Below the pieces are notes generated by a model, which worked only from the letters and a program-made list of their open reading frames with translations, was not told the DNA's origin and searched no databases. A program made the position numbers and the translations under genes. From an uncultured beta proteobacterium (GTDB taxonomy: Bacteria > Pseudomonadota > Gammaproteobacteria > Burkholderiales > Burkholderiaceae_C), in NCBI GenBank assembly GCA_903886275.1, contig CAISLN010000121.1, positions 1 through 64,000 of the forward strand: DNA of 64,000 nucleotides, in the 5' to 3' direction. This document shows, one piece after another, positions 51,401-63,400 of the stretch (the first letter of the stretch is position 1; every line of letters begins with the position of its first letter).

Positions 51401-54400
51401 CCGTGAACTGAGCGACGATTTCTACGTCCTCAAATCCAAAGATGTGGAGTTGCCGACCCTGGTCTATGCCAACGTGGCGAACCAACTGTTTGACGACCGC
51501 GCCAAGATTGTGGGCTGGATGACCAGCCACGCCGGCAACGCCGAAGCCATTGCGCGCTACCAGGCCTTGATCGAGACGATTGATGGTCAGCTCGAAAAAA
51601 TGGGCTTGGCCCACAAGGCCGATGGCAGTGCCACCGTGGTGCCGCGCAGCCAGTTTGACCAGTTGTTCCTGCGCTTGCCCACCATCGAGGCCGCGCCAGG
51701 TCTGATCAATATTGCGGCCGATGGCAGCTCGCGCCAGGGCGTGGACCTGGCCTTTGCCAATGGCCGCCTGCTGGCCCATGGCCAGGCCGATATCACCGTC
51801 GCGAACGCCTCCCCCTTTGGACTGGAAGTCAACGACGTTGGCATCCGCAATACCAACCGCGTGGAAACGCTCAACGGCGCTTTGGTGACCCTGAATTCGG
51901 GCACCACCTATTTCAACAAGGCTGCGCTCAGCAAGGCCGGTGAGGGCGGTCAAAGCGTGATCCGCATCACCCAAGATGCCTTCCCCAAGGAGGCCTATGG
52001 CATCAACGGCAGCCTGGGTGCGATTGCGGCACCCAGCGGCCCGCAAGACCTGTATGTGCGCGGCAAGATTGCCAACGCCGACGGTGCGCTCTACCTCACC
52101 AACATGGAAGGCAGCATCAACGTCACCGGAGAAATTCGTGCCGGTTCGGTCAACATCAGCGCCACCGGCGACTTCAACCTGTCCACCGAAGACTGGTTGC
52201 ATACCGGTGCGGACCCGCGCCAGTACCTGAACTTCAACAAGGTGTTTGGCAGCAGCGTCTACAACGCCGCAGGCAACGCCAGCAACCAGGCCTTTGTTGA
52301 CGCCGCCGCAGTCGAGGCACTTGCTGCCGCGATCGAAGGCCGTGTCTCGGCAAAAACGCACGAGCAAGAGGGCAACAACACCACCGGCACGGCCGACGCA
52401 CTGACCAGCAATGTGGCCCTCACCGGCAACCTCAAGGACTCGTCAGACCAAGATAACTACCTGGTCAAGCTGGCTTCTGCGGGCACCATCAGCCTGCTGT
52501 TTACCCCACCTACGCAAGACAACTTCCCGTACTACACGCTTGCGTTGCTCGACAGCAGCGGCAATGTGTTGCAAAGCGTACAGACCGGGCGCAACCAGCA
52601 ACTCACCTTTGCCTTGGACAAGCCGGGTGACTACTTTGTGCGGGTCAGCGCGACGGCTGCAGGCACTTCCTACTACCTGTCCGGCAACTACCAAATCAAG
52701 GCTACTTTTGACCAGGTGGTAAAAAAGTCCATGGTCTTTGCGATGGGCGCAATCAATATCAATGCGCGGTATCTGAACATCGACGGCACGCTGCAAAGCG
52801 GTGTGGATAACATCGAGCTGACGATTGACAAAGACTTTGCACCGGCGCGTTCAAGCAACTTCACCGACAGCCTGGGCCACACGCTCAAGGGCATCCGTTA
52901 CGGCGCGGCAGGTTTGGCCACAGTGGACGGCTTCTTCGATGCCAACTCCGGCACCATCATGCTCGATGACATCAAGCCTACGGGCGGCGTCATCAACCTG
53001 ACCGGCACCATCATCAGCACCGGCAACGGCGCAATCAAGGTGGCAAGCGGCTACGCCTCCATCCGCATCGACAACCAGAGCCAATACGCCCTGGCTGCGG
53101 GCGTGATCGACGCCTCGGAAAACCGTGTCGGCAAGGTCACGATAACCGACAGCGCCACGCTCAAGCGGGAGGTCTTCACCTTCGAGAACGGCAACTTCAG
53201 CCAGGAGAAATTCAAGGGCACGCTGACCGGGCCCAGCGTTCCCAATGGCGCGAGCAGCATTGTTTACGCCAGCAACGGTCTCACCAGCGGCAAGGTGGCC
53301 GATCTGGCGGGCAGCCTGAGCTACAACCCCGAGGCCGGGCGCTATTACGTCTGGACCGAAGGCCAGGCCAAGACCCAGACCACGCTCAAAATTTACGAGG
53401 AACGCAGTTTCAACCTGCTGGGCTGGGACTGGGACGGCCTGGTGCCCGACACCGCCGCCAAGTTCACCGACACCCGCTTCACCGACGGTGCGCCGCTGCT
53501 CGAATCCGAACTGGTGCTCAGCGCGGCCGATGTGGCCAACATCTTTGGCGCGGGCTTTAACGCCCCCGGGTTCGTTGAGTACCTGCAAAAGCGCAACCAG
53601 GCCGTCGATCTGGTCAAGGACAAGTCGCTGGTGCGCGACGTCAAGACCAACAAGCTCTACACCTATGTGGGTGCCACCGGCAAGGTGGCGTTCCCGGTCA
53701 TCGACCTCAGCGACACTTCGCTGTGGAAATGGTCGCAGCAGCTCACCGGCGGCCAGTCCATGCCCGACCCGGCCAATCCGCTGGCGGGCAGCATCATCAA
53801 GGCCACCGGCAACTCGCCGATCAAGATGGTTGATGCCACAGGCAAGCTGGTGGACTGGAGAGCCAATAAGGCCAATGACACTTACGAGAGCGATTTTGCC
53901 AACCAGGAAATCACCATCGACGGTCCGAAAGAATCGGGCGGTGGCTGGCTGCGCGAAAAGGTCATCACCACCAAGGTGACCACGGTTACCGGATTGAAAG
54001 ATTTCTATACCTACGGCATCAAGGCCGATAGGCCTGTTACGGTGCAGACCCTGGTCGGCGCAGCCCAGCCCACGGTGACCATACTCACCACCGGCAAGTT
54101 GCTGCTGCGCGGCAGCATCAGCATCGGTGCGGTGACGGCGCCAGATGACGCGGACGCCGTGTTTACCCCCATGACCCTGTCGGCCGATGCGCTGGAAGTG
54201 GGCGGCAATGTGGTCATCAGCGGTGCCCTGCCCGACATCCAGGCCAACAGCGATGTGGTCATCACCGTCAAGGACCCGGTGGGCAAGCTCAACATCCGCG
54301 CCAGCGGCAACGTGGTGGTCAATCAGCTGCAAGACCGCGACCACAATCCGCTGGCCGGCAACCGCGGCCTGAAAATCGGCCAGATCATTGCCGCCACCTA

Positions 54401-57400
54401 TGTCGATGGGCTGGTGGTCCATGCGGGCAATGTGACCATCACCTCGGTCTATGGCATAGAAGACGCGTCGGTGCTGACCTCGCGCATCGTCGGTGAGCGT
54501 GTCGAGCTCAACGCCGGTGCCGGCTCTATCCGGGTCACGGTAGACAGCAATGTACTGGGCCATGGCGGCCTGGCCGCCAAGGGTGCGGGCAGCATGACCC
54601 TGACCGAAGCGCTGGGCGATATGGTGCTGATGGCGCCTACCGGCTGGTCCGGTGCGTCGGTGCTGTCCACCGGCGGCGATGTGCAATTGACGGCCAAGCG
54701 CGGTGCCATTCTGGACGGCGTGTATGAGCGCGCTGTTTCGGACGCCGCTGCGTCCTTGGACATACTCAAGGCCTCAGGCTTTACCGACGCACAACTGAAG
54801 GCTGCTGGCATTGGCAGCCAGGCCGAGATGGCCGACAAGGCCCAATACGTGATGGCCCCCGATCTGGTCAAGGCCTTGTTGCCGCACCAGGACCTGCTGG
54901 GCCAGGGCCAGGCGGCGGGCGCAGAGCGCCTGAACGTGCAGGGCCAGAACATCACGCTGCTGTCCGAAGGCACGGCTGCGGATGTGCGCTATGGCGTGGG
55001 CCGCTCCTCCGAGCGCGTGACCATCCTGCACCCCAGCGATTTCAAGTCCCTGTCAGAAGCCAACAAGGCCCTGCTGTCGCAAGCCAGTGCCGCCGATGTG
55101 GTCGAAATCCACTACCGCCGCTATGTGTGGATCGGTACCGACGCCACGCTGGACCTGTCTGCCATCGGTACTTTTAACAACACCACTCTGTGGCGCGAAG
55201 TCACGGCTGGTGAGGTGTCCCAACTGGCCATCCTGGGTTCGAGCGCCGGCATCAGCGACATCCGGGCCGGCCAGTGGGTGGACGACCAGCGCGACTTGCT
55301 GAGCGTGACGATTGAGCTCACCGACGACATCAACCTCAGCGCCACGGGTGACGTGACGGTGAAGACCTCGGGCGACGCCGTGTTGCGTGCCGAGGCCGAT
55401 CTGCGCATCAGCGAAGGCAGCCGCAGTGGCACGGACCTGTTTGGCATCGACGCGGGAGGACGTGTGCGTCTGGTCGCCGCGGGTTCCATCACCGCCCTGG
55501 GCAGCACCGTGCGTGCCTGGCTGTTGCGCTCAGGCGGCGATATGAGCCTGCTGGCAGGGGGCACCGCAGGCAGTGACAGCCTGGGCGGGCGCATCGCCAT
55601 GGCCGACGGCTCGGCCATTCGCATCGACACGGGCGACTTGGGTGAAGCCTTGGCGATAGGCACCGGCTACGCGCCGGGCGTGCTCCATGTCAGCGCCGCT
55701 GGCCTGGTCAACTTGCAAGAGCAGACGGGCGACCTGTGGCTGGCCTCGGTGGCCTCCATGGGCGAGGGCGCCAAGGGCGCTGTCACCCTGGTGGCGGTGA
55801 CGGGTGAAATCCTCGCCTCCGAGCGCAGCTACCTCAGCGAGGTAACGCATGTGACGGGCACCGACCTGCGCCTGGTCTCTGGTACGGTGGGCACCATTGA
55901 CGGCGCCCGCAACCTGGGCAGCATATTGCGCCCCCTGCGTTTGCAAGCCACCCGTTTGGCCGCTGCGGTCTACACCGGCCAAAACGCGGTCATCCACATC
56001 GAGAACACCGGCGACCTGGACCTCAGTCAGATCGACATCAAGCGCGGCCGGGTCATGCTGCAGACCAGCGGCAGCCTGAACCTGACGGCCGAAGTGCAAG
56101 TGGCTCCCGACAGCAGCAACCAATTTGCGCTGAGCGCCGTGGCTGGCGACCTGCTGCTCTGGAAGGACCTGACCTTGGGTCAAGGCAGCCTGGCGTTGTC
56201 GGCCGGTGGCAGCGTGTGGCAAGCGGCCACATCGGATGTCATCAACGCCGGTGGCACGGTGCAGATCACCGCCACGGGAGGCGGCTTTGTGCAAGAGCAG
56301 GGCGCCACCCTGTCGAGCCACGCGGCTTCGGGCGGTGGCGCGATCACCATCCGGGCGGCCACCGATGTGCGGGTGTCGTCGATCAACGCCAGCACGGCGC
56401 TGCTCGATATCGGGTCGCTTAAAGGCAGCCTCCTGGAGGCGCTGGGCGCAGACGGTATGGGTGACGCTGGCATTGACCTCAAGGGCGGCTCGCTCAAGCT
56501 GCGAACAGACGGCTCCATTGGCACCTTGGGACGCTATGGCGAAGCCATTGAGATTTCCACAGCCAACCTCTGGGTCGATGCGACAGGGGATGTTGCGCTG
56601 CTCAACGACAAGGCCTTGAGCCTGAAACAACTCAACGCAGGCTCTGTGGTGCTGCGCACCAGCGCCGGCACCTTGACGGTGGACGCCGACATCACCGTTA
56701 CCCGCAACGCCCTGCTGCAAGCAGGCACGGGCGGCTCGGTGGTGGTCAGCGACGGCATCCGCATCGACGTGGCAAAGGGCAGCCTCTCGGTGCTGGCCGA
56801 CCAAGGCATCACCCTGGGCGCAAACAGCGTGCTGAGCAGCCAAGGCGCGATGGACCTGCAAGCCTTCTCCGGTGCACTGACCATGAGCGCCAGCGCACGC
56901 ATTGCCAGCAACGGCGGCAACATCCGCCTGTCGGCTGGCACCGACATCAGCCTGGCCACGGTGGATGCCCGTTTGGCCAACGCGGACCTGAACGCTGACG
57001 GTTCGCGCCTGGGCCTGCTGGCCGGTGGGCGCATCGTCAATGCCCTGGTCTCTGGGGCTGCCAACCTCTACGGCGCTGACCTGCTCATGCAAGCGGGCAG
57101 CGGCATAGGGGGTGCCAGCGACGCCAGCGCGCTGCGCTTGGCCGTCAAGCGCGTGTCGGCCCAAACCGGCTCGGGTGACATTCGCCTCAGCGCGCTGGGG
57201 GCTTTGGAGACAGGCGCAGTGGCGGACCTGCGCATAGACCGCGTGGTGGCAACCGGTCTTAGCGCGCCGCTGTGGACGTTGGCGCAAAGCGGCCTGCGCA
57301 CCGGGGCGAGCGGCGGCGTGTATGTCAGCGCAGCGGGCAGCTTGCGCGTGGGCGGCGACCCCGCGCTCGATCACGGCGTGGGCATACAGGCCGGTTCGGG

Positions 57401-60400
57401 CGGCATCACGCTGAGCGCCACCGGTGCGGCCAGCGACCTGCTGCTGAGCGCCGATTTGCGTGCCGGGCAGGGCGCCTTGGCCGCCAATGGCGGCACCGTT
57501 ACCTTGACTGCGGGCCGCCATATTTTGCAAAGCGCGACCAGCACCATCGACAGCGGTGGCGCCGACGTGGCACTGAGCGCGGGCGGACGGATTGAACTGG
57601 GGCGCATCCTCTCGGCGCCGTTTATTGCACGCCTGACGGACCGCGTGAGTGGCGCTGTGCCGACCGGTGGCAACGTCAGCGTGACTGCGCTGGGCGCCAT
57701 CAGCCTGGCCTTGGGCAGCGAGCTGCCTGCCATTGCGGCCCACGCGCTGCATGTGTCGGGTGCCAGCGTGGCCGCCATGGGCTTGGCGGTGGACGAACTC
57801 ACGGCCATTGCCAGCAGCGGCGACCTGGTCTTTAACGACGTGGACGGCTGGGGCGAAACCACACCCGGCTTGCTCCTCAAAGAGGCAACTACGTCCGGCC
57901 ATGTCTCGGTCACGGCCCAGGGCGACCTGAGCGTGCAACAGGTGCGCGCGGGTAGCGGCCAGAACGTCAGCCTGGCGTCTACGGCGGGCAACCTGGTGTT
58001 GGCGCTCAACGAATGGTTGGCGGCCCTGCAAGACAACCTCGGCGAGCTCAGCCTGGTGGCGGCCGGCTTTATGAGCAGCGGGCGCATGTTCCTTGGCAAG
58101 GAAAAAACCGAATACCGTTCGGGCGCAGCGCTGCGCGTGGGCAACCTGGCCTCGGACTTCCCCGTGGGCCAGGCGGTGATCGAACCCGCCAGCAGCTTTG
58201 CCATGGCACTCGCCACCAAAAATCTGGTGCTGCACAGCGACAGCTTTATCAGCCTGTCCACCAACCTGGCCGGGGCCAGCCTGCCCATGGGCAGTGTCAG
58301 CACCACCTTCATTGCCCGCGATGGCGTGTTTGTCAGCGCCGCAGGCCTGGCGCAAATCGACCTGGCCCAGCCCGTCATCCAGGCGCCTCGCCTGGTGAAT
58401 GTCGGCGCTTCGGTGTTTAGCGCAGGCCTTGAGCTGGATGCGCTGGCCAGCCTGGATGTGCTCGACCTCTCGGGCACGCTCACCGGCGATGTGCTGATCG
58501 ACGACGCATGGCTGAGCCGACAAGGCATCACCAGCGGGGCGGCATTGCAAGTGCAGGCCACCGGCAACATCAGCTTGCGCGCGCTCAGCATGCACTTGGC
58601 GAGCCTGACCCTGGTGGCCGGTGGCTGGGTGCGTGGCGACTTTGCTGCCACCGGCGCCACTGACAGCCTGTCGGTCACGGCGCTGGCGGAAATTGAACTG
58701 GTCAACCGCTCCAGCACCGCCTTGGTAGTGACTGGCTTGCGCTCCGGCTCGGATACGCTATCTGGCAGCATCAGCCTGCGCACCGCAGGCGCGATGACGG
58801 TCGCGGGCGCTGTGAACGGTTACGCCGGACGCGTGCTGTTGGAGGCGGGTGGCGCAGACCTGTTGCTCAACGCGGTGGTCACGGCACAGAGCGTGACGCT
58901 GGAGTCGGCCGCTGCCATGCGCACCGGCGTCAATGGTTGGGTGAGCGCAGAAAGGCTCGCGCTCTACACCGCCAGTGGCGATGTGGGCAGCGCGGGCGCC
59001 GCCTTCCTGATGGACCTGCAGGGCAGTACATACGGCGTGACCGGCTTGGTCAATGGCGCTGCCTATTTGCAAGAAATTTCGGGGGACCTGGGTCTCAACC
59101 GCTTGGTGGTGACGGGCAGCGCCAACCTGTCTACCTTGGCCGGTGCCATCGTCGGCAACGCCAGTGCTGGGTTTGCCGACCTCAAGGCCGGCACGGTCAA
59201 CGTGTCGGCGCTGGGCGGGGGCATGGGGCGTGAAGCGAGCGCCCTGGTGCTGAGCACCGCCAGCCTGCAAGCCAGTGCGGCCGGCAGCATGCTGCTGAGC
59301 CTGCAGGGCGCTGTGACTGTGTCGGCTTTGACGGTCACGGGCGCAACCAGCGCCATCTCCCTTCAATCGCTGGGTGCGCTCAGCTTGGCCGGTGCCGTCA
59401 GCAGCGCGGGCGGCGATGTGCGCTTGTTCGCAGGCGCAGACTTCAGCCAGGCAGCGGCCATTAGCACGGCGGGCGGCAATCTGCGCATCCAAAGCGCAAG
59501 CGGCAGCGTGTCGCAAGCCATGGGTGCGAGCGCGAGCACGGTGGGCGCCCATGCCGGCAGCCTCACGATTGACGCAGGCGCAGGCATTGCCTTGGTCAGC
59601 TTGAACGCAGGCGACAGCCTGATGAGCCTGACGGCGCGCGCGGGCTCCATCACCGATGCCGACACCTCCGACAGCAACTACCTGACGGCCGCTTCGATCT
59701 GGATCAGTGCCAGCGAAGAGATTGGCGCCGATGTGATGGCGGGCGGCTTGGTCGGCACGGGCGACGCCCATGCCCTGAACCTGCGCACGGCCGTCCTGTC
59801 TGCGCAGTCAGCGGGCAGCATGCGTTTGACCAACAGCGGCAGCCTCACGATCGCCAGCATCAGCTCCAGCCTGGGTCTGTACAGCAGCGAAGGCGGGACC
59901 ATCAGCCTGGCGGTCAACGGCGACCGCTTGAGCGTGGATGCACAGGTGCGCGCCACCGGTGCTGGCCAAGTTGCCTTGAGCGTGCACAACGCGGGCGACA
60001 GCGCGGTGTTGTCGCTCCAAGGCTTGGTCCGTGCCGATGAAGGCGGCGTACACCTGAGCGCCGATGTGTCGGTGAACCTGGTGGCCGACACCAGCGCGCC
60101 GCTGCTGATGTCCGATCGCCTGCGCGCTATCGGCGACTTGGTGGTGACGGCGGGCAGCGGCCTGCGCATCGTGGATGGCAGCGGCAATGACGCCGCAGGC
60201 ACCTTTGGGCGCCTGGACGCACCGGGTGTGATGCGCATCGAAGGCCAGCAAACCATAGGCGACGGCCAGCGCCTGGCCCTGCAGTTGAGCGGTGAAGGCA
60301 ACAACCAGAACGACCAGTTGCAGGTCACGGGGAATCTGATCTTGACCAGCGCCAGCGCCTTGGACGTCGGGTTGGCCGCGAAGCTGCAGCCGCGCTTGGC

Positions 60401-63400
60401 GCGCAGCTACGCCCTGATCGAGGCGGGCAGCGTGCAGGGCCACTTTGGCGAAGGCACGGGCCTGTTCGGCTTTGGCGACGCCAGCAGCTTGCTGCAACTC
60501 CTGCCGGTGCTCGACGGCAACAATGCCACGGGACTGGGCCTTGAGGTGGTCACGCGTCCGGCAGCCGATGCGCTGACCATCACCGCGCACAGCAGGGCCG
60601 ACGCCGACACGCTGGGCATGTACTTCAATGCCGCTTATTTCGGCGAGGACAAGGTCTACAGCGCCGGCATGACGGTGCAGGCGGCCAACTTCCTGACGGT
60701 GGACGGCCGCTTTGCGCTCTCCACCAGCCTCAAAGACATCCGTGTCTCCACGGGTGGCACGGTCAGCACGCACAGCTGGGTCATTGGTGGCAACCAGCTC
60801 AATGCGTTTGTGGGCTTGAATGGCCCGTACCGCCTCGACACCAACCACGACGGCAACTTGCTCGACGAGGCGATCAACACCACGGCAGCGGGCTTTGAGC
60901 TGACCGGTCTGGACCTGGGCATTGCCCTGTACCAGGAAGCGACAGCACAGGGCACAGGCGCGCCGCGCAGTTGGCTGAGCCTGTCTGCCACCGCGGACGC
61001 GGCCACCGAAGTGGGCCTGCCCCTGGTGAAAATTGTTGCCCAGGGTTTGCAGCTGGAAGTCAACCTGGGCAGCGACGGCTCGGTGGTGGACTACAGCACG
61101 GCCATGGCCATCGCCACCGGCGCCAAGCTGGCCGATGGCAGCGCCGCAGTCAAAACCCTGGACTTCAAGGGCAGCCAGGGCACGCTGGTGCGCGCCTCGG
61201 GTTACTTGGATGTGGAGGTCGATGGCTTCTTCTCGGTGGCGGGCAACCTGGGCTTTGAGAAGTCCACCCGTGCGGTGACGCTGGCCGATGGCACTGAACT
61301 CAACGTCAACACGCTGAGCTTTGGTGGACAAAACTTGCATGCCTTTGCGGGTGTGAATGGTTCGAGCGCGAACCCCGTCGGCCTGGTGATGGAGGAGGTG
61401 AGTTTCGGGTTGGTGCTGGCCAGCGCTGTGCCGGGAACTGCCAGTGGCCTGCAATGGACGGCCCTCAAGGCGCGCGCAGGCAGCGTGGCTTTTGTCGGCG
61501 TGCCTAACGTGACGGTGGCTGCACACAACCTGGCGGTGGACATCAACTTGGTCAGCGGTGTAGCGGCCCATTTCGATGCCGACACCCAAGTGATTGACTT
61601 CACGGCCGGCACCGACGCCTTCCAGGTGGTGACGGGCACCGGCAAGACCATCACGCTGGACATGGCGGGTACAACCGGGCAACTGGTGCGGGTCAGCGCA
61701 ACGATGGACCTGCACATCGGCAACTTCTTCCAGTTCACAGGCTCCATGGGCTTGGAGCGCCGCGCCCAAGACGTGGTCCTGGCCGATGGCAGCAAGGTGC
61801 AGACCGAGATGCTCAGCATAGGCGGCACGGGCCTGAGCGGCTTTATTGGTCTGGGCCCTTACGGCACGGACACCAATGGCAACGGCCAATTCGAAGCCAG
61901 TGAAGTCAACCCCGATGCCAAGGGCCTGGGCGTGCGCGATGTGGAGTTTGGCCTGGCCATCTTCAATGGCAAGGCCGCTTACGCCGACACCCAGTGGCTG
62001 GCCATGACCGGCTCGGTCGGTGGCGTGGACCTGATGTTGGGTCTGCCCGATGCGCTCAAACTGCAGGTCTACAACCTGGGTGTGGACCTGAACCTGGTGC
62101 ACCATCAAGCCGCGCTGCTGGGTGCGCCGCAGGTGCATGTGGCTGGCGCGGTCACGGTGGACGCTTCCAAGCCCTCGGCCCTGGTGCTGGGCAGCGGCGT
62201 CTTCGGCCAAGGCAGCGAAACCTTGAACGTCACGCTGGACCTGCAAGATGCCAACAAGGGCAGCTTGTCTGTGGGCGGCACCGACCTGTCGGCACAAGGC
62301 GCACTGCCCTTGGCGCGTGCCGCAGGCGCCAGCGTCACCCAGGTCCGCTCGCTGATCGTGGCGGGTGTGTTTGCCAAAGGGGATGTGATTGCGCTCAGCG
62401 GCATCAGCGGTACCGCACTGCGCTACACCGTGGCGGCCAGCGACGTGCAAAGCGAATCGGGCGCCGGCTACACGCGGGAGCAGGTGCAATTCATCATCGC
62501 CGCCCAGTTGCGGGCCTTGATCAATGGCGCGTCCGACGCCACCGTGGTCGCTAGCGGCAGCGGCGCTGTCTTGGTGCTGGAAGCCAAGAGCAGCGACGCT
62601 GCCTTTACCGCAGCGGTGGCGGTGAGCGGACAGGGCGACTTGTTGCGCGTTGACAGCGCAGTGGGCTACCAGGACCTGCTCAAGACCTTGGCGCTGAGCG
62701 GCAAGGCCTCGGCCTTGAGCAGCTACTTTGGCGCGCAGGGTGCGGACAACGGTGTGCACTACCGCACGCTGGTGGCAAATGCGCAGCGGCTCGATCTGCG
62801 GGTGGTGGGCGCGGGGGGCAGCACCACGGCCACCCTGCTCCTCACCACCGAAACCCTGGACAGTGCCGCCAAGTTGAGCCAAGGCTTGGCCGATGCTCAG
62901 CCCCTCATCACGGCCCTGTCTGGCAAGGCCTGGATCACGCAGGATGCGTCGTCCAGTCTGGTGTTTGACCAGGCCGAGTTCGCGCTCTTGGGCAGCGCCT
63001 CTGCAGACCGCTTGCTGCGCTTGACGTTTACCGTCCCCGCACCGGGTATGGATAGCGCGCCTGTGGGCAGCTTGACGGCAGTGACCGTTGCGGCGGATTC
63101 CATCACGGTAACGGGCGACTCCCAAACCTTGGCCTTGGTGGGCAATGCGGCCGATTTGGCGAAGTTTTTGAAGACCGCAGGCAAGCTGATGTACACCGGC
63201 AAGCTGACCACGCTCACCGCCAGTCTGCAACTTGCCAACAACGCCTCGGCGGCCTCGACGGTGCTTGTCGCGCTGGCGCAAGACCTGGTGATTGACTTTG
63301 CGAACGATCAGGCCGTTTCGGTCACGACGGGCACGGGCCAGGCCTTGCAGCTCACCCATGAGGGTTCGCGCGGCCAGATGATGCGCGCCTCGGGTGGCAT

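Larger units (their letters stand above)
39147..55194 (+). repeat. Twelve dispersed copies of a short Y-x-Y-x-G ... W module
   Basis: A module of roughly 24-40 residues with the pattern (I/L/V)YxYxG, a few residues, D-L, then (D/N)(Y/F)(S/T/A)(D/N)xxxW. Copies start near 39147, 43731, 43833, 45356, 46191, 46531, 46887, 47097, 48525, 51117, 53655 and 55122. Two clear examples are YRYLGTSQRLDISTEDFANA and YRYIGTSNQLLMGDENYSDD, each with W four or five residues later. I do not know a named family for it. Confidence 0.7.
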
